Positions 26,235-35,284 of a stretch of DNA of 64,000 nucleotides are shown piece after piece. Made by a program: the position numbers and the translations under genes. Location: assembly GCF_003217155.1 (NCBI RefSeq), contig NZ_QJSU01000012.1:34025-98024 (forward strand). Reading direction: 5' to 3'. Position 1 is the first letter of the stretch; each line of letters opens with the position of its first letter. Origin of the DNA: Psychrobacter fozii. GTDB taxonomy: Bacteria; Pseudomonadota; Gammaproteobacteria; Pseudomonadales; Moraxellaceae. Under the pieces are notes generated by a model, which searched no databases, had not been told where the DNA came from, and saw only the letters and a list, made by a program, of their open reading frames with translations.

Positions 26235-27099
26235 TTTCCACCTTATAAAAAAATATCGTGACGGCCAATAGATCAGCACTGCCACCTGGGCTGAGGTTAT
26301 TATGAATAAAATACTGATTGATATTACTTACTTTTTGGCGCCAATCTGATTGATGTACGCCCCCTGCTTGCAAAAACTGCTTCGCTAACACTTGCGCATT
26401 TTCTAAGTCTTTTATCCCGCCTCGCCACACGATATTAGTATCTGACAATACGGATATCAGTGTCATTAATGACTGCATGCTGGCTTTTTCAAAATCTCGA
26501 GTGCTATAGATAGTGTCATAGAAGCATGGCAAAACGTCAGTTAAAATAATCTCAAAGCCATTAGAAACCATCTCAATAGCACCAGTTATGCCGTACTTCT
26601 TAAACATTTTTTGACCGTGGCTATCTGGCTCACGCTGTAGACGAGTCGTTAAATCAAACTGCCACCGATCCACCAATTGCTCACAGATATTTTTAGCGGT
26701 TAGTGGTATTTCTGCTTGTATACATCTACCAATCGCTGCACAGACAAAACCTAAATTAAATATTGCACCCTTATGAGTATTAATATTTTTGGTCGCCTCT
26801 CTCATTTTTGCTTCTTGGTAAATTCCCATATTTTTTAAGTCATCGAATGGTCTGTCATCATGGCCAAACTGACTCAACGTGGAAAAATACCCTTTCAAAG
26901 AGTTGATACTATTAATAAAGGTAAGGTGGTTCATATCTGTGTGGCTGCCATTGCTAGACGGACAGACCAATCCTGGTTTATTCTCCAAACTTAATTCATC
27001 ATATAAAGCTTCACATGCTAATTCATCAATCTGTTGCCAGACTGCCTGTGTGGGCAATAAAGGCTTGTTTGTTCGATCTAATAAAGTGTTCAAATTCAT
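26212..27099 (-). CDS. mdcB: Triphosphoribosyl-dephospho-CoA synthase MdcB
   Basis: This 295-residue enzyme (CitG family) makes 2'-(5''-triphosphoribosyl)-3'-dephospho-CoA from ATP and dephospho-CoA, the precursor of the prosthetic group of the malonate decarboxylase ACP. It shows ENKPGLVCPSSNGSHTDMN near residue 40 (the conserved G-L-V and SHxDM segment), ATKNINTHKGAIFNLG near 103 and NNLSPGGSADLLAVTIFF at the C-terminus. AGGATGG precedes the ATG. It overlaps mdcG by 74 bases upstream and mdcH downstream, which signals tight translational coupling. Confidence 0.95.
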   Translation of the reverse strand: MNLNTLLDRTNKPLLPTQAVWQQIDELACEALYDELSLENKPGLVCPSSNGSHTDMNHLTFINSINSLKGYFSTLSQFGHDDRPFDDLKNMGIYQEAKMREATKNINTHKGAIFNLGFVCAAIGRCIQAEIPLTAKNICEQLVDRWQFDLTTRLQREPDSHGQKMFKKYGITGAIEMVSNGFEIILTDVLPCFYDTIYSTRDFEKASMQSLMTLISVLSDTNIVWRGGIKDLENAQVLAKQFLQAGGVHQSDWRQKVSNINQYFIHNNLSPGGSADLLAVTIFFYKVENEFNYPI

Positions 27100-27751
27100 C
27101 AGTATTCCATCCTAGTAATACGTCTATTTTTTGAAGTTTGATATCACAAAGGGTTTTTACTAAAACGGTTGGGACATCAAACATAATGGCGTAGATTAGC
27201 TCATTAAAAGATACGTCGTTACATCCATGTAATCTTATCTCCCCATCTAACTTTAAACCCACAGTAGATTTTGCAAGCAGATTAAAGACTTCCACTTCTA
27301 ATAGTATTTGTGAAATATCATTACTGTGTGCAACGATTAAAATATCCAAATCTGATGTTGGTTTCACAAAAGGCAAGCCCGTAAAGTATTGATTGGCAAA
27401 GGAGCCATAGACACGCACATCACAATTTAAATCAGCACAGCGTTCGATAAATTGTTGAGTAGGTTTTTGAATCGCTTTCGGTAACTGAGGTATTAAAGCC
27501 TCAAGCGCTAAAGGTGGCTTGATAACGTCAGGAGTTGTAGATAGCGTTAGTGCCAATCGATATTTACGACCGTCCTCTATATAACTGGTCGCAACCTTGA
27601 TGACATCGCTTATATCTTGTCTACAAGCTGTCAGTGGTTGTTGAGACTCAATCATCTTACTAACAGCCATGGTCACCGATAAAGGTAGAGATGCATTCAT
27701 AAAGTCATATGGCTCATGGCGCTGTAAGTAAACTAAATCATGACGTTGCAT
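27026..27751 (-). CDS. mdcG: Phosphoribosyl-dephospho-CoA transferase MdcG
   Basis: This 241-residue nucleotidyltransferase attaches the phosphoribosyl-dephospho-CoA prosthetic group to the serine of the ACP subunit MdcC. The catalytic nucleotidyltransferase motif is visible as VYGSFANQYFTGLPF, followed by KPTSDLDILI with the two metal-binding aspartates. The ATG at 27751 (MQRHDLVYLQRHEP) follows GAGGTGAG; the GTG at 27760 is less likely. It lies between mdcE and mdcB in the order expected for the operon. Confidence 0.93.
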   Translation of the reverse strand: MQRHDLVYLQRHEPYDFMNASLPLSVTMAVSKMIESQQPLTACRQDISDVIKVATSYIEDGRKYRLALTLSTTPDVIKPPLALEALIPQLPKAIQKPTQQFIERCADLNCDVRVYGSFANQYFTGLPFVKPTSDLDILIVAHSNDISQILLEVEVFNLLAKSTVGLKLDGEIRLHGCNDVSFNELIYAIMFDVPTVLVKTLCDIKLQKIDVLLGWNTDEFEHFIRSNKQAFIAHTGSLATD

Positions 27752-27782
27752 ACATCTCACCTCTATAAAGACCTGTTTAATA

Positions 27783-28499
27783 TTAAGCGGTCAAAACCGA
27801 CTGAACAATATCATTGCATAACAAACGCCCTTTTCTTTCTTCTGCCACTTGCCGGCGATTATCTATAAGAAAATCATCAATATGTGTCAGTTGGGATTCA
27901 AGAGCGTTTTCGACCAAATGTTCATCAAGCGCTTTCCAGATATCATTAACGGCGCCCATTGCATAGTAGTTCTCTACACCTGGGGCAAAAATGGCTGATG
28001 TCTGTGATAATGACTTCAACTTATCTAACGGTATCTTAGTCACCCTCGACATCGCATTTAAATCCATCACTTTCACTTGGCTTGATTGCATGGCAAATAC
28101 TTGATTTGCCATGAGACCATAAGATAAGAACCCACCACTGACCGCCTCACCCAAAACGATGGCTAAATTTGGATGACCGCTGCGTTTGAGCAGATCAACA
28201 CAAGATGCCAGATGAGCAAACGTTCTATTGAGACATAACAACTCGTCAGCTCTCGATGAGTCTTGTCCCATCGTGTCTACGATAAATACGATAGGCGTTT
28301 TTTTACCTTGTGCTATGACATCTAATATCTCATTGGCAAGCGTCATTGCAATCAGTTGGTTCATAGCGGCGGAATCAACGGTACCAATGATTTCAACCTT
28401 GCCCATTTTGGTCTCTGCACTACCTCGTATCATTGAATGCTCAATGTGATACTCAAGCTCGTTAGGAAACAACGCTTCTAAAATTGTTTTCGTTTGCAT
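27783..28499 (-). CDS. mdcE: Malonate decarboxylase gamma subunit MdcE
   Basis: This 238-residue protein with a carboxyltransferase (crotonase-like) fold pairs with MdcD to decarboxylate malonyl-S-ACP to acetyl-S-ACP. The segment FIVDTMGQDSSRADELL near residue 70 and the glycine-rich oxyanion region AIVLGEAVSGGFLSYGLMAN (residues about 117-136) fit the family. AAAGGAT precedes the ATG. It starts 5 bases beyond mdcD in the operon. Confidence 0.95.
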   Translation of the reverse strand: MQTKTILEALFPNELEYHIEHSMIRGSAETKMGKVEIIGTVDSAAMNQLIAMTLANEILDVIAQGKKTPIVFIVDTMGQDSSRADELLCLNRTFAHLASCVDLLKRSGHPNLAIVLGEAVSGGFLSYGLMANQVFAMQSSQVKVMDLNAMSRVTKIPLDKLKSLSQTSAIFAPGVENYYAMGAVNDIWKALDEHLVENALESQLTHIDDFLIDNRRQVAEERKGRLLCNDIVQSVLTA

Positions 28500-28503
28500 G
28501 ATA

Positions 28504-29391
28504 TTATCCTTTTTTAATAGCTCTAATCTGTTGAGCGCTAAGCATGGAAATAGATTCAGGGTTGTCTATATTCATCGACTGCCAAATTGGTATGCTGTCT
28601 TTTTCACCAAACCATTTATCATATTGGCTTTGCAATGAGGCTTGCTGTTGCTGTAAATACGCTAAGTCCAAATCAATAGCAGGTTGCTGCAGAGCCTCAA
28701 CAATCCCTTGAGTAATATCAGTTACATCATCTTCTACCAAAAATTCGACATGATTGAGCAAATAACGTGTCTTACCACCTGTCACTCGCCATACTAAAGC
28801 TCTGTCTTTAGAATCAAACTCTTCTACACCTTTAATGGTTTCAATCACTTCAGGGCCTGAAAGAGCCAGACGCCCCTCCTCTGTCATAATGACATGTGTA
28901 CTTAGACACGCACATATACCCATACCACCGAAGGCACCATTCGTACCACCGATGACGGTAATAATAGGAATGCCCACATTGCGAACCTTTAACATCGCAC
29001 GCATAATCTCAGAAATCGTAATCAAACCAGCATTTGCCTCGTGAAGGCGAACACCACCTGAATCAACCAAAAAGATGATGGCTTTGGGCTTTTCTTGAAT
29101 AGCTTTGAGTAACATGCCGACAATTTTTGCCCCATGTATTTCCCCTACAGCACCACCCATGAATTTGCCTTCTTGAGCAATCATGTATATTGGCTCATCT
29201 TGAATTTTTGCCTGCCCAATAATGACACCATCATCGAAACTGCCTACGATATCTAACGAGGCAAGATTAGGACTCACAGGGATGCTACCGGGTTTAAGAA
29301 CTTCTTGAAAACTGTTCTTATCAACAATACTGGCGATTCGATTACGTGCCGTCTTTTCATAAAAGCTTTGTTGAATATTTGAATTATCCAT
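28504..29391 (-). CDS. mdcD: Malonate decarboxylase beta subunit MdcD
   Basis: This 295-residue carboxyltransferase-fold subunit forms the decarboxylase core with MdcE. It shows GAVGEIHGAKIVGMLLKA near residue 80, FLVDSGGVRLHEANAGL near 105 and the oxyanion segment GTNGAFGGMGICACLSTH near 150, all expected for MdcD. AGAGGAAG precedes the ATG. Its start overlaps the end of mdcC by 8 bases, which indicates translational coupling and matched amounts. Confidence 0.95.
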   Translation of the reverse strand: MDNSNIQQSFYEKTARNRIASIVDKNSFQEVLKPGSIPVSPNLASLDIVGSFDDGVIIGQAKIQDEPIYMIAQEGKFMGGAVGEIHGAKIVGMLLKAIQEKPKAIIFLVDSGGVRLHEANAGLITISEIMRAMLKVRNVGIPIITVIGGTNGAFGGMGICACLSTHVIMTEEGRLALSGPEVIETIKGVEEFDSKDRALVWRVTGGKTRYLLNHVEFLVEDDVTDITQGIVEALQQPAIDLDLAYLQQQQASLQSQYDKWFGEKDSIPIWQSMNIDNPESISMLSAQQIRAIKKG

Positions 29392-29701
29392 GTGATTCTT
29401 CCTCTAAGATATTAATCGCTTGGCTTAAGCGTAGACTCACTACTGCGGGAGTCGCGCCCATATCATTGACCTTAAACTCCAATCCGCCTACTGCATAACG
29501 ACTAGAGAAATCCTGCAACACAGTCTCCCAAATATGATCAAAGCCTGCGACTGACGTATCAATAATGAATTTACTACTTTCATTATTCGCTAGCGGTGTT
29601 ACTAATACTTCTAAATTGCCTGAACCAACCACACCGCAAATAACTTCTTTTTTGATATTTTCGATGGGCTGTGAAATGAAGTCGAAATTAAGTACATTCA
29701 T
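29384..29701 (-). CDS. mdcC: Malonate decarboxylase acyl carrier protein (delta subunit) MdcC
   Basis: This 105-residue acyl carrier protein of malonate decarboxylase carries the acetyl/malonyl thioester. The prosthetic-group serine lies in GVVGSGNLEVL (Ser near residue 27), close to the known Ser25 of the Klebsiella protein. The ATG at 29701 after AAGGATAT is chosen over the upstream in-frame ATG at 29764, which would add a 21-residue leader read out of the end of mdcA. The C-terminus is coupled to mdcD. Confidence 0.94.
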   Translation of the reverse strand: MNVLNFDFISQPIENIKKEVICGVVGSGNLEVLVTPLANNESSKFIIDTSVAGFDHIWETVLQDFSSRYAVGGLEFKVNDMGATPAVVSLRLSQAINILEEESHG

Positions 29702-29723
29702 AGTTATATCCTTAGTATTATTT

Positions 29724-31379
29724 TTACCAGTTTCTGAAACGACTTGGTGGAGAGTAAGTACCATTGGACCACTTCACTAAATCTTTGACAGATTTGGCGG
29801 CCAATAGATCTCTCGTCGCTTTTGAAGCATCTACGCCAATATCTTCTGGTCTTTGGATAATCCCACGCTGTCTTAATTCTTTGACTTTTTCATGATCTCG
29901 TTGCATACCGATAGGTGTGTAACCCGCTACGCCGCGAATCGCTTGCTCTCTCTCTTCTGGAGTACGACACAATAGTAAGTTTGCAATCCCTTCTTCAGTC
30001 ACGATATGCGTGACATCATCGCCATAGATCATGATGGGTGGAAAATCACTTCCCATTTTTTCTTGTAGTTGCCATGCATCAAGCTCTTCAACAAAGACAG
30101 AATCCATATGCTCACGGTAAGTTTCTACCATTTGCACCACTAGCTTCCGACCTTTTACCACGCGTCCGTCTGTCGCTTCTTGACCTGCTTTGAGATATGC
30201 ATAGCTAGAATGTCTACGTCCATGTGGATCTGACCCCATATTGGGAGCCCCGCCAAAACCTGCAATGCGATCTACCGTCGCTGTCGAGCTATTACCTTGT
30301 AAATCAATCTGTAAAGTTGCCCCTATAAATAAATCACAAGCATACAAACCTGCCGTTTGACTAAAAGCACGGTTGGATCTCATACTGCCGTCTTTGCCCG
30401 TAAAAAACACATCAGGGCGACTTTGAATGTATTCGTCCATCCCTACTTCTGAGCCAAAGCTATGAATACTATCGACAAACCCGCTTTCTATCGCTGGAAT
30501 CATAGTAGGATGAGGATTGAGCGCCCAATTAGTACAAATTTTACCTTTAAGGTTCAACTCTGCTCCGTAAGTAGGTAACAGCAATTCAATGGCAGCCGTA
30601 TTAAAGCCGATACCATGATTCAGGCGTTTAATTTGATAAGGTGCATAGATGCCTTTTATGACCATCATTGCCATCAGTATCTGTACTTCGGTAATTTGAG
30701 CAGGGTCACGGGTAAACAAAGGCTCTATATAGTTGGGCTTAGGTGCCACAATGAAAAAGTCCACCCAGTCCGCAGGAATATCAACGCGTGGTACGTTATC
30801 TACTAGCTCATTCACTTGTGCAATGACAATACCGCTTTTGAATGCTGTGGCTTCTACAATTGCTGGCGTATCTTCGGTATTTGGGCCCGTATACAGGTTA
30901 CCTTCGGCATCTGCAGAATGTGCCGTGATCAAGCACACGTTTGGTATTAAATCGATGAAATATCTACCATATAACTCTAAATAGGTATGGATGGAGCCAA
31001 TTTGAATTTTTTGTTGCTGAACCAGCTTTGCCAGTCTTAATGCTTGTGGACCAGAAAAGGAAAAGTCGACCTTACTCGCAATACCTTTTTCAAAGATATC
31101 GATATGACTCGGAAGTGCTAAAACCGACTGTAATATGTGCAAATCATTCAGCACTTCATTGTTGCACTGAGACAAACACTCCGATAAGAAATCAGCTTGT
31201 TTTTGGTTGTTACCTTCTATACAGACTTTATCTTCAGGGACCAGTACCGTTTCCAGCAATTCAATAGCTCTATTGCTCGGTACCAGTTTTTCCAAGCCTT
31301 TATTCTTCGCTTCATTCAGCTTTGTAGCCCGTCGCTTTTTTTGTATATCCCATGTTTTTTCTTCGATATTCGTTTTCAT
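29724..31379 (-). CDS. mdcA: Malonate decarboxylase alpha subunit MdcA
   Basis: This 551-residue acyl-CoA transferase-family enzyme (acetyl-S-ACP:malonate ACP transferase) swaps acetyl for malonyl on MdcC, completing the decarboxylase cycle. Length and landmarks are those of the family: the N-terminal helix with NKGLEKLVPSNRAIELLE, GFNTAAIELLLPTYG near residue 258, and GFGGAPNMGSDPHGRRHSS near 375. AAAGGAAG precedes the ATG. It is the first enzyme gene of the operon, 21 bases downstream of mdcM. Confidence 0.96.
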   Translation of the reverse strand: MKTNIEEKTWDIQKKRRATKLNEAKNKGLEKLVPSNRAIELLETVLVPEDKVCIEGNNQKQADFLSECLSQCNNEVLNDLHILQSVLALPSHIDIFEKGIASKVDFSFSGPQALRLAKLVQQQKIQIGSIHTYLELYGRYFIDLIPNVCLITAHSADAEGNLYTGPNTEDTPAIVEATAFKSGIVIAQVNELVDNVPRVDIPADWVDFFIVAPKPNYIEPLFTRDPAQITEVQILMAMMVIKGIYAPYQIKRLNHGIGFNTAAIELLLPTYGAELNLKGKICTNWALNPHPTMIPAIESGFVDSIHSFGSEVGMDEYIQSRPDVFFTGKDGSMRSNRAFSQTAGLYACDLFIGATLQIDLQGNSSTATVDRIAGFGGAPNMGSDPHGRRHSSYAYLKAGQEATDGRVVKGRKLVVQMVETYREHMDSVFVEELDAWQLQEKMGSDFPPIMIYGDDVTHIVTEEGIANLLLCRTPEEREQAIRGVAGYTPIGMQRDHEKVKELRQRGIIQRPEDIGVDASKATRDLLAAKSVKDLVKWSNGTYSPPSRFRNW

Positions 31380-31400
31380 AAAACTTCCTTTATCTACTTA

Positions 31401-32159
31401 TTAAAATATGGCATTTAAAGTTAGGAAAAATATAGATGGCCCTAATAAACACCCTAGCCCTGTGTAGAACGTAGCCACTAATGCGCCATAGGGAACTAAT
31501 CTTACATCTGTACCTGCCAGCCCAGCTGCTACACCACTCGTCGTACCCACTAAGCCGCCGAAAATCATGGCTGAACGAGGACTTTTAAGTTGCATGAACT
31601 TAGCAAGCAATGGCGTTGAAATCATAAAAAATACGGCTTTGATTAAACCAATCGCAATAGACAAGGCAATCACATCGGAGCTTGCGCCAACAGCAGTACC
31701 TGTAATTGGACCCACAATATAGGTCATCGCACCCGCACCAATAGTCGTCATAGAAATAGCGTCTCTATAACCTAATGTCCATGCAACACCAGCGCCTACC
31801 ACGAACGGGATAACGCAGCCTAATAACAAGGCAATCATGCCAATTTTTCCAGCACGTTTTAGTTCTTTGACATCTACCTCAAATGCAGTCGATGAGATAG
31901 CAAGATCTCGAAGCATCGCTCCGCCTAAGAGGGTGAATCCAGAGAAAATTTCAATATCAGAAATACCTTTGCTACCAGTTGTATATAGACCTGCAAAGTA
32001 AGCAGCAATCAAACCGAGGGTGATAGCAATAGCAGATGACTGTAGTTTGCCTCTAGTTAGATATTTAGATAATATTTGAGAGAAAAGCATCACCAGACCT
32101 GTTACTGCAATAGCAGTGACGAAGGCGTTTTTAGTGAGCGTCTGTATAATTAAGTCCAT
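31401..32159 (-). CDS. mdcM: Malonate transporter subunit MdcM
   Basis: This 252-residue inner-membrane protein has about eight helices and is the larger subunit of the two-part sodium-dependent malonate carrier MadLM/MdcLM. The glycine-rich stretches GAGAMTYIVGPITGTAVGAS near residue 140 and IFGGLVGTTSGVAAGLAG near 200 are typical. GGAGTAATTAA precedes the ATG. It lies between mdcL and mdcA on the same strand. Confidence 0.94.
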   Translation of the reverse strand: MDLIIQTLTKNAFVTAIAVTGLVMLFSQILSKYLTRGKLQSSAIAITLGLIAAYFAGLYTTGSKGISDIEIFSGFTLLGGAMLRDLAISSTAFEVDVKELKRAGKIGMIALLLGCVIPFVVGAGVAWTLGYRDAISMTTIGAGAMTYIVGPITGTAVGASSDVIALSIAIGLIKAVFFMISTPLLAKFMQLKSPRSAMIFGGLVGTTSGVAAGLAGTDVRLVPYGALVATFYTGLGCLLGPSIFFLTLNAIF

Positions 32160-32237
32160 TTAATTACTCCATTTCGCGCTTTAATTAGTTGCGTAGATTT
32201 TCGTATATTATTAATAACTCTCATTTATAGATAAGAG

Positions 32238-32639
32238 TTATTCGACAACTACCTCTTTATCATCGTCCCATGTGAATGTGTCGTAATCGTTGGCCATGTT
32301 ATTAAGCCAACGTACAACGAACACGGTCGCAGTCAGCGCAATAACAGAAACAACGGCTGCTACCATTCCACCAGATAGTGCAGCGACTACGTTTTGCTTG
32401 GCCGCCATTGCAACTACAATAGGAATATACATTCCTGCCCAATACAAAACTCCAAACTGCGTAGATTTCGGCAGCATACCTTTTTTGGCAAGCAGCTCTT
32501 TACCGATAATTAATAGAATCATTGCGATTGCTACACCGCCGACGTTGGCATCGACACCTAGTATTTGTCCCAATAGCCCACCGAGGAACACCCCGAGTAG
32601 ATAACAAACTGCTAGCAAAGCAGTACCATATATGATCAT
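32238..32639 (-). CDS. mdcL: Malonate transporter subunit MdcL
   Basis: This 133-residue inner-membrane protein with four helices is the small subunit of the MdcLM malonate carrier. It starts MIIYGTALLAVCYLLGVFLG, has the conserved NVGGVAIAMILLIIGKELL near residue 32, and ends in an acidic tail (DDDKEVVVE). AAGGAAGG precedes the ATG. It is the promoter-proximal gene of mdcLMACDEGBH and divergent from the GntR-type regulator, 328 bases away. Confidence 0.93.
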   Translation of the reverse strand: MIIYGTALLAVCYLLGVFLGGLLGQILGVDANVGGVAIAMILLIIGKELLAKKGMLPKSTQFGVLYWAGMYIPIVVAMAAKQNVVAALSGGMVAAVVSVIALTATVFVVRWLNNMANDYDTFTWDDDKEVVVE

Positions 32640-32967
32640 AAAAACCTTCCTTGGATGTAAATGACAGCCGCTTTAGTAGTATCTAACTTGATACACGGAC
32701 TGTATAAAATAAAAACCTCAATTGATAACAACCAGATAGAGAACCAAGTACGGGTAACTGTCGTTTGGTAATACTTTTTGAGGTTCTTTGACTTTCCCTA
32801 TCTACCCCCTCCCCTTCACAAAGAATATCAGCCTTGATAAAGCTCAAAACCTTTGTAAGGATCTACCACCTACCACCCACTTGTTTGATATAATCTAATA
32901 CAGTTGGTTTGAAAGTGCAACCATATTGTATTTATTAAATCACTTATTGTATACAAATGGAGTATTT
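32640..32967. promoter_or_regulatory. Divergent mdc control region
   Basis: The 328 bases between mdcL and the divergent regulator hold no gene. They contain ATTGTATACAAA at 32946-32957, a related half (ATATTGTATTT) near 32922-32932, and ATACACGGACTGTATAAA near 32693-32710 on the mdcL side. Such TGTATAC-type dyads are what a FadR-type GntR dimer would bind on both sides. Confidence 0.5.
32946..32957. promoter_or_regulatory. Probable MdcY-type operator
   Basis: ATTGTATACAAA is a near-perfect palindrome just before the ribosome-binding site of the GntR gene. I recall ATTGTATACAAT as the MdcY operator in Acinetobacter. The position suggests autoregulation. Confidence 0.55.
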
Positions 32968-33642
32968 ATGAGTTTAATTGACGACTTACCTTTATCTGTA
33001 CAAGTTAGTAAAAAGATAGAAGATGAAATTATTTACGGTCGTCTTCCACCTGGTACTAAACTTGATGAGGCAAAACTTTGTGAAAAATATGAGGTATCCA
33101 GAACACCTATCCGTGAGGCTCTAAAGCTTTTAGCATCTGAAGGTTTGGTAGAAATCCGCCCTCGTAGAGGCGCAATTATCCCTACACTAAATATCGTGAC
33201 GCTGTTTGAGATGTTTGAGGTGATGGCCTATCTTGAAGGTATGTGTGGACGGTTGGCTGCTCGAAGAATTAATGAGGAAGAGAAAGTTGAGCTATTGGCG
33301 CTGCATAATGAATGTAAAGCGTATTTGATGGAAGGGAATACAGAAAGCTATTATGAAGCAAATAGAAAATTCCATTTTTTCCTGTATCAACTCAGTCATA
33401 ACAGTTTTCTGATAGAGCAAGCCAGTAACTTACATAACCGACTGCACCCTTATAGACGACTACAGTTGCGAGTAAACAATCGAATGCAGCACTCTTTTGA
33501 GGAACATCAAAGCATCGTGGATGCCGTTATCAATTCTGATGAAGATTTGGCTGAGCGTTTGATTAAAGAGCACGTGTCAGTTCAGGGAGAGAAGTTTACA
33601 GACTTGGTGGCAACGATGAGTCCTGATAATACTAAAGACTAG
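32968..33642 (+). CDS. mdcY: GntR (FadR subfamily) regulator of the malonate operon
   Basis: This 224-residue regulator has an N-terminal winged helix (KLCEKYEVSRTPIREALKLL near residue 38, ending in RPRRGAIIP) and a C-terminal all-helical FCD ligand domain with the metal-binding-type residues of that group. The ATG at 32968 behind GGAGTATTT is preferred over the in-frame start at 32926, which would add a leader lacking a ribosome-binding site. It is divergent from mdcLMACDEGBH, exactly as mdcY is in Acinetobacter, and so is expected to repress the operon until malonate is present. Confidence 0.85.
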   Translation: MSLIDDLPLSVQVSKKIEDEIIYGRLPPGTKLDEAKLCEKYEVSRTPIREALKLLASEGLVEIRPRRGAIIPTLNIVTLFEMFEVMAYLEGMCGRLAARRINEEEKVELLALHNECKAYLMEGNTESYYEANRKFHFFLYQLSHNSFLIEQASNLHNRLHPYRRLQLRVNNRMQHSFEEHQSIVDAVINSDEDLAERLIKEHVSVQGEKFTDLVATMSPDNTKD

Positions 33643-33726
33643 ACGATTTAATAATTTTTTCTAGAAAAAGGCTCCTACATTCCTACCAAAATTATTGCAA
33701 AAACACTTCCATGATCCATTTAACAG

Positions 33727-33766
33727 AAACCCGAAGATTTAAGTTCATTAAATCCTCGGGTTTTTT
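33727..33766 (+). terminator. Terminator of the GntR gene
   Basis: The hairpin AAACCCGaaGATTTAA, loop GTTCA, TTAAATCctCGGGTTT is followed by a T run, in the gap between the convergent regulator and DUF3100 genes. Confidence 0.8.
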
Positions 33767-33822
33767 AGTTTGAACGATTAATCTACAGTCGGTTCAATAT
33801 CAGAGCTCAAAGTAAGCACTTA

Positions 33823-35136
33823 CTACAGCATCACTTGTGCAATCATAGCCGAACCGATGAACGTGCCTGTAAAGGTCAGTATCGCAACCACTGCAATCTT
33901 AAATCCAGATTTTTTGAATAAATCCACTTCCATTTGCGAGATAGCAAAACCAGCGTACGCAAGCACAGGTGTCAGTAATTGTAATACACCCATTTTCGCA
34001 GTTTCTTCCAACACATAGGCGTTAAACGGAAACTGTGGCAAGGATATAAGGATAGCCACAATCGATATCCATGCGATAGCAGGCACGTTGAAAGGGATGA
34101 CTCGTTTGAGTAATATACCGACCACACAGCAAGCAAACAGAATCAGCATGGCAGGTAATCCATCGATTGGATCAACGCCTTGCCCTACCCAGTTACTGAG
34201 TAGCAGTACCACACATATCATGGCTAGCAAGATGAATGTCTGTCCCATCGACAATACGGCAGGCTCTTCCATAACCGCACCGAAATCTGTGTCGGTAGTA
34301 GCGTCTGCAGTGTTCTTTTTAAATTTGCTAACGAACTTATATAAAAACTCTGTGAAAGGTAGCGCGACAAATAAGCTAACGAATAGTCCAGTGGCATAGG
34401 TCAATAAGTTAGACGTCGCGGCAAATGCTGTAATTGTTTCAGCTTGATCCGGCACTGTCTCTGCCAACGCAGCTGAACACGCACCCATCATACTACCACT
34501 ACCGATACCACAAGCCATGGCAAGCGCTCGAACATCCATGATGTCCATAGAGGCAATGATGCCTGCCATCAATGAAAAGTAAATGGCACCAAACAAAGTA
34601 CCCATTACATAGACGCCCATCACACCGATACCTTCGGCGCTTTGAAGACCATATTTATCAGCAATCAACGCCACATTAGGCTCACGAGCAACCGAGTGTG
34701 TTGCACCGATAGCCTCTCTTCCCATACCAAAGACTAATACTGCAACCGGTAATGCAATCAGTACAGTCGCTACATTACCCAGCTCTTGTAATAGCAACGC
34801 AGGACCTGCCGCTATGATCTGTTCGATATTAGGACCAACCCCCACACCGAACTTTGCAATGAAAGGCATGATGCTTAATAAAATTGCATAACTGGCAAAC
34901 TTGGCGCGTTTTTTGGTTATGACCGCCTTCATAGAAGGAATGACGTTTGGGTTGAGTAGAATTGCAAAGATAAAAGCATAAAGTAGAGGTAGTAATACCA
35001 AAATACCAATGCCGATAGGAATCTTAATAATACCGATCCATTCTGCCAGTAATGACACAGCAATGACCAATAAATGCAGCTTCCAATCCAGTAGGTGCTT
35101 TGTCATTGTCGGTGACAACACGCTATTATTATTCAT
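33823..35136 (-). CDS. DUF3100 family membrane protein
   Basis: This complete 437-residue polytopic inner-membrane protein has about eleven hydrophobic segments. It contains GMGREAIGATHSVAREPN near residue 135 and ACGIGSGSMMGACSAALAE near 208, which are conserved in the partial paralog at 1-714. The family, DUF3100, has no established function. Its steady association with M20 amidohydrolases, seen twice in this window, suggests a transporter for the amide substrate or its product. It follows the M20 gene by 148 bases that include a 15-base tandem repeat, so the pair may be one transcript. Confidence 0.88.
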   Translation of the reverse strand: MNNNSVLSPTMTKHLLDWKLHLLVIAVSLLAEWIGIIKIPIGIGILVLLPLLYAFIFAILLNPNVIPSMKAVITKKRAKFASYAILLSIMPFIAKFGVGVGPNIEQIIAAGPALLLQELGNVATVLIALPVAVLVFGMGREAIGATHSVAREPNVALIADKYGLQSAEGIGVMGVYVMGTLFGAIYFSLMAGIIASMDIMDVRALAMACGIGSGSMMGACSAALAETVPDQAETITAFAATSNLLTYATGLFVSLFVALPFTEFLYKFVSKFKKNTADATTDTDFGAVMEEPAVLSMGQTFILLAMICVVLLLSNWVGQGVDPIDGLPAMLILFACCVVGILLKRVIPFNVPAIAWISIVAILISLPQFPFNAYVLEETAKMGVLQLLTPVLAYAGFAISQMEVDLFKKSGFKIAVVAILTFTGTFIGSAMIAQVML

Positions 35137-35186
35137 ATCAATTCTCTTTGTATATGATTACTGTATATTTTAATCGTTCAAGTTTC

Positions 35187-35261
35187 GAAGCGACTTTTTA
35201 TGAAGAAGCTTTTTATAAAGAAGCTTCTTACGAAGACGCTTTTTATGAAGCAACTGTCCAT
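35187..35261. repeat. Five degenerate 15-base tandem repeats between the M20 and DUF3100 genes
   Basis: Units such as GAAGCGACTTTTTAT, GAAGAAGCTTTTTAT, AAAGAAGCTTCTTAC and GAAGACGCTTTTTAT follow one another without gaps, and a partial sixth unit follows. The corresponding gap in the left-edge operon (715-763) is only 49 bases and lacks them, so the array arose or was lost after duplication. Confidence 0.75.
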
Positions 35262-35284
35262 CAAGAGTTTTTATAAAGTTTTTC

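Noticed and set aside
27026..27099. The 74-base overlap of mdcG and mdcB as evidence of a wrong start
   Set aside because: The mdcB start has a good ribosome-binding site and matches the family N-terminus, so the overlap was accepted as real.
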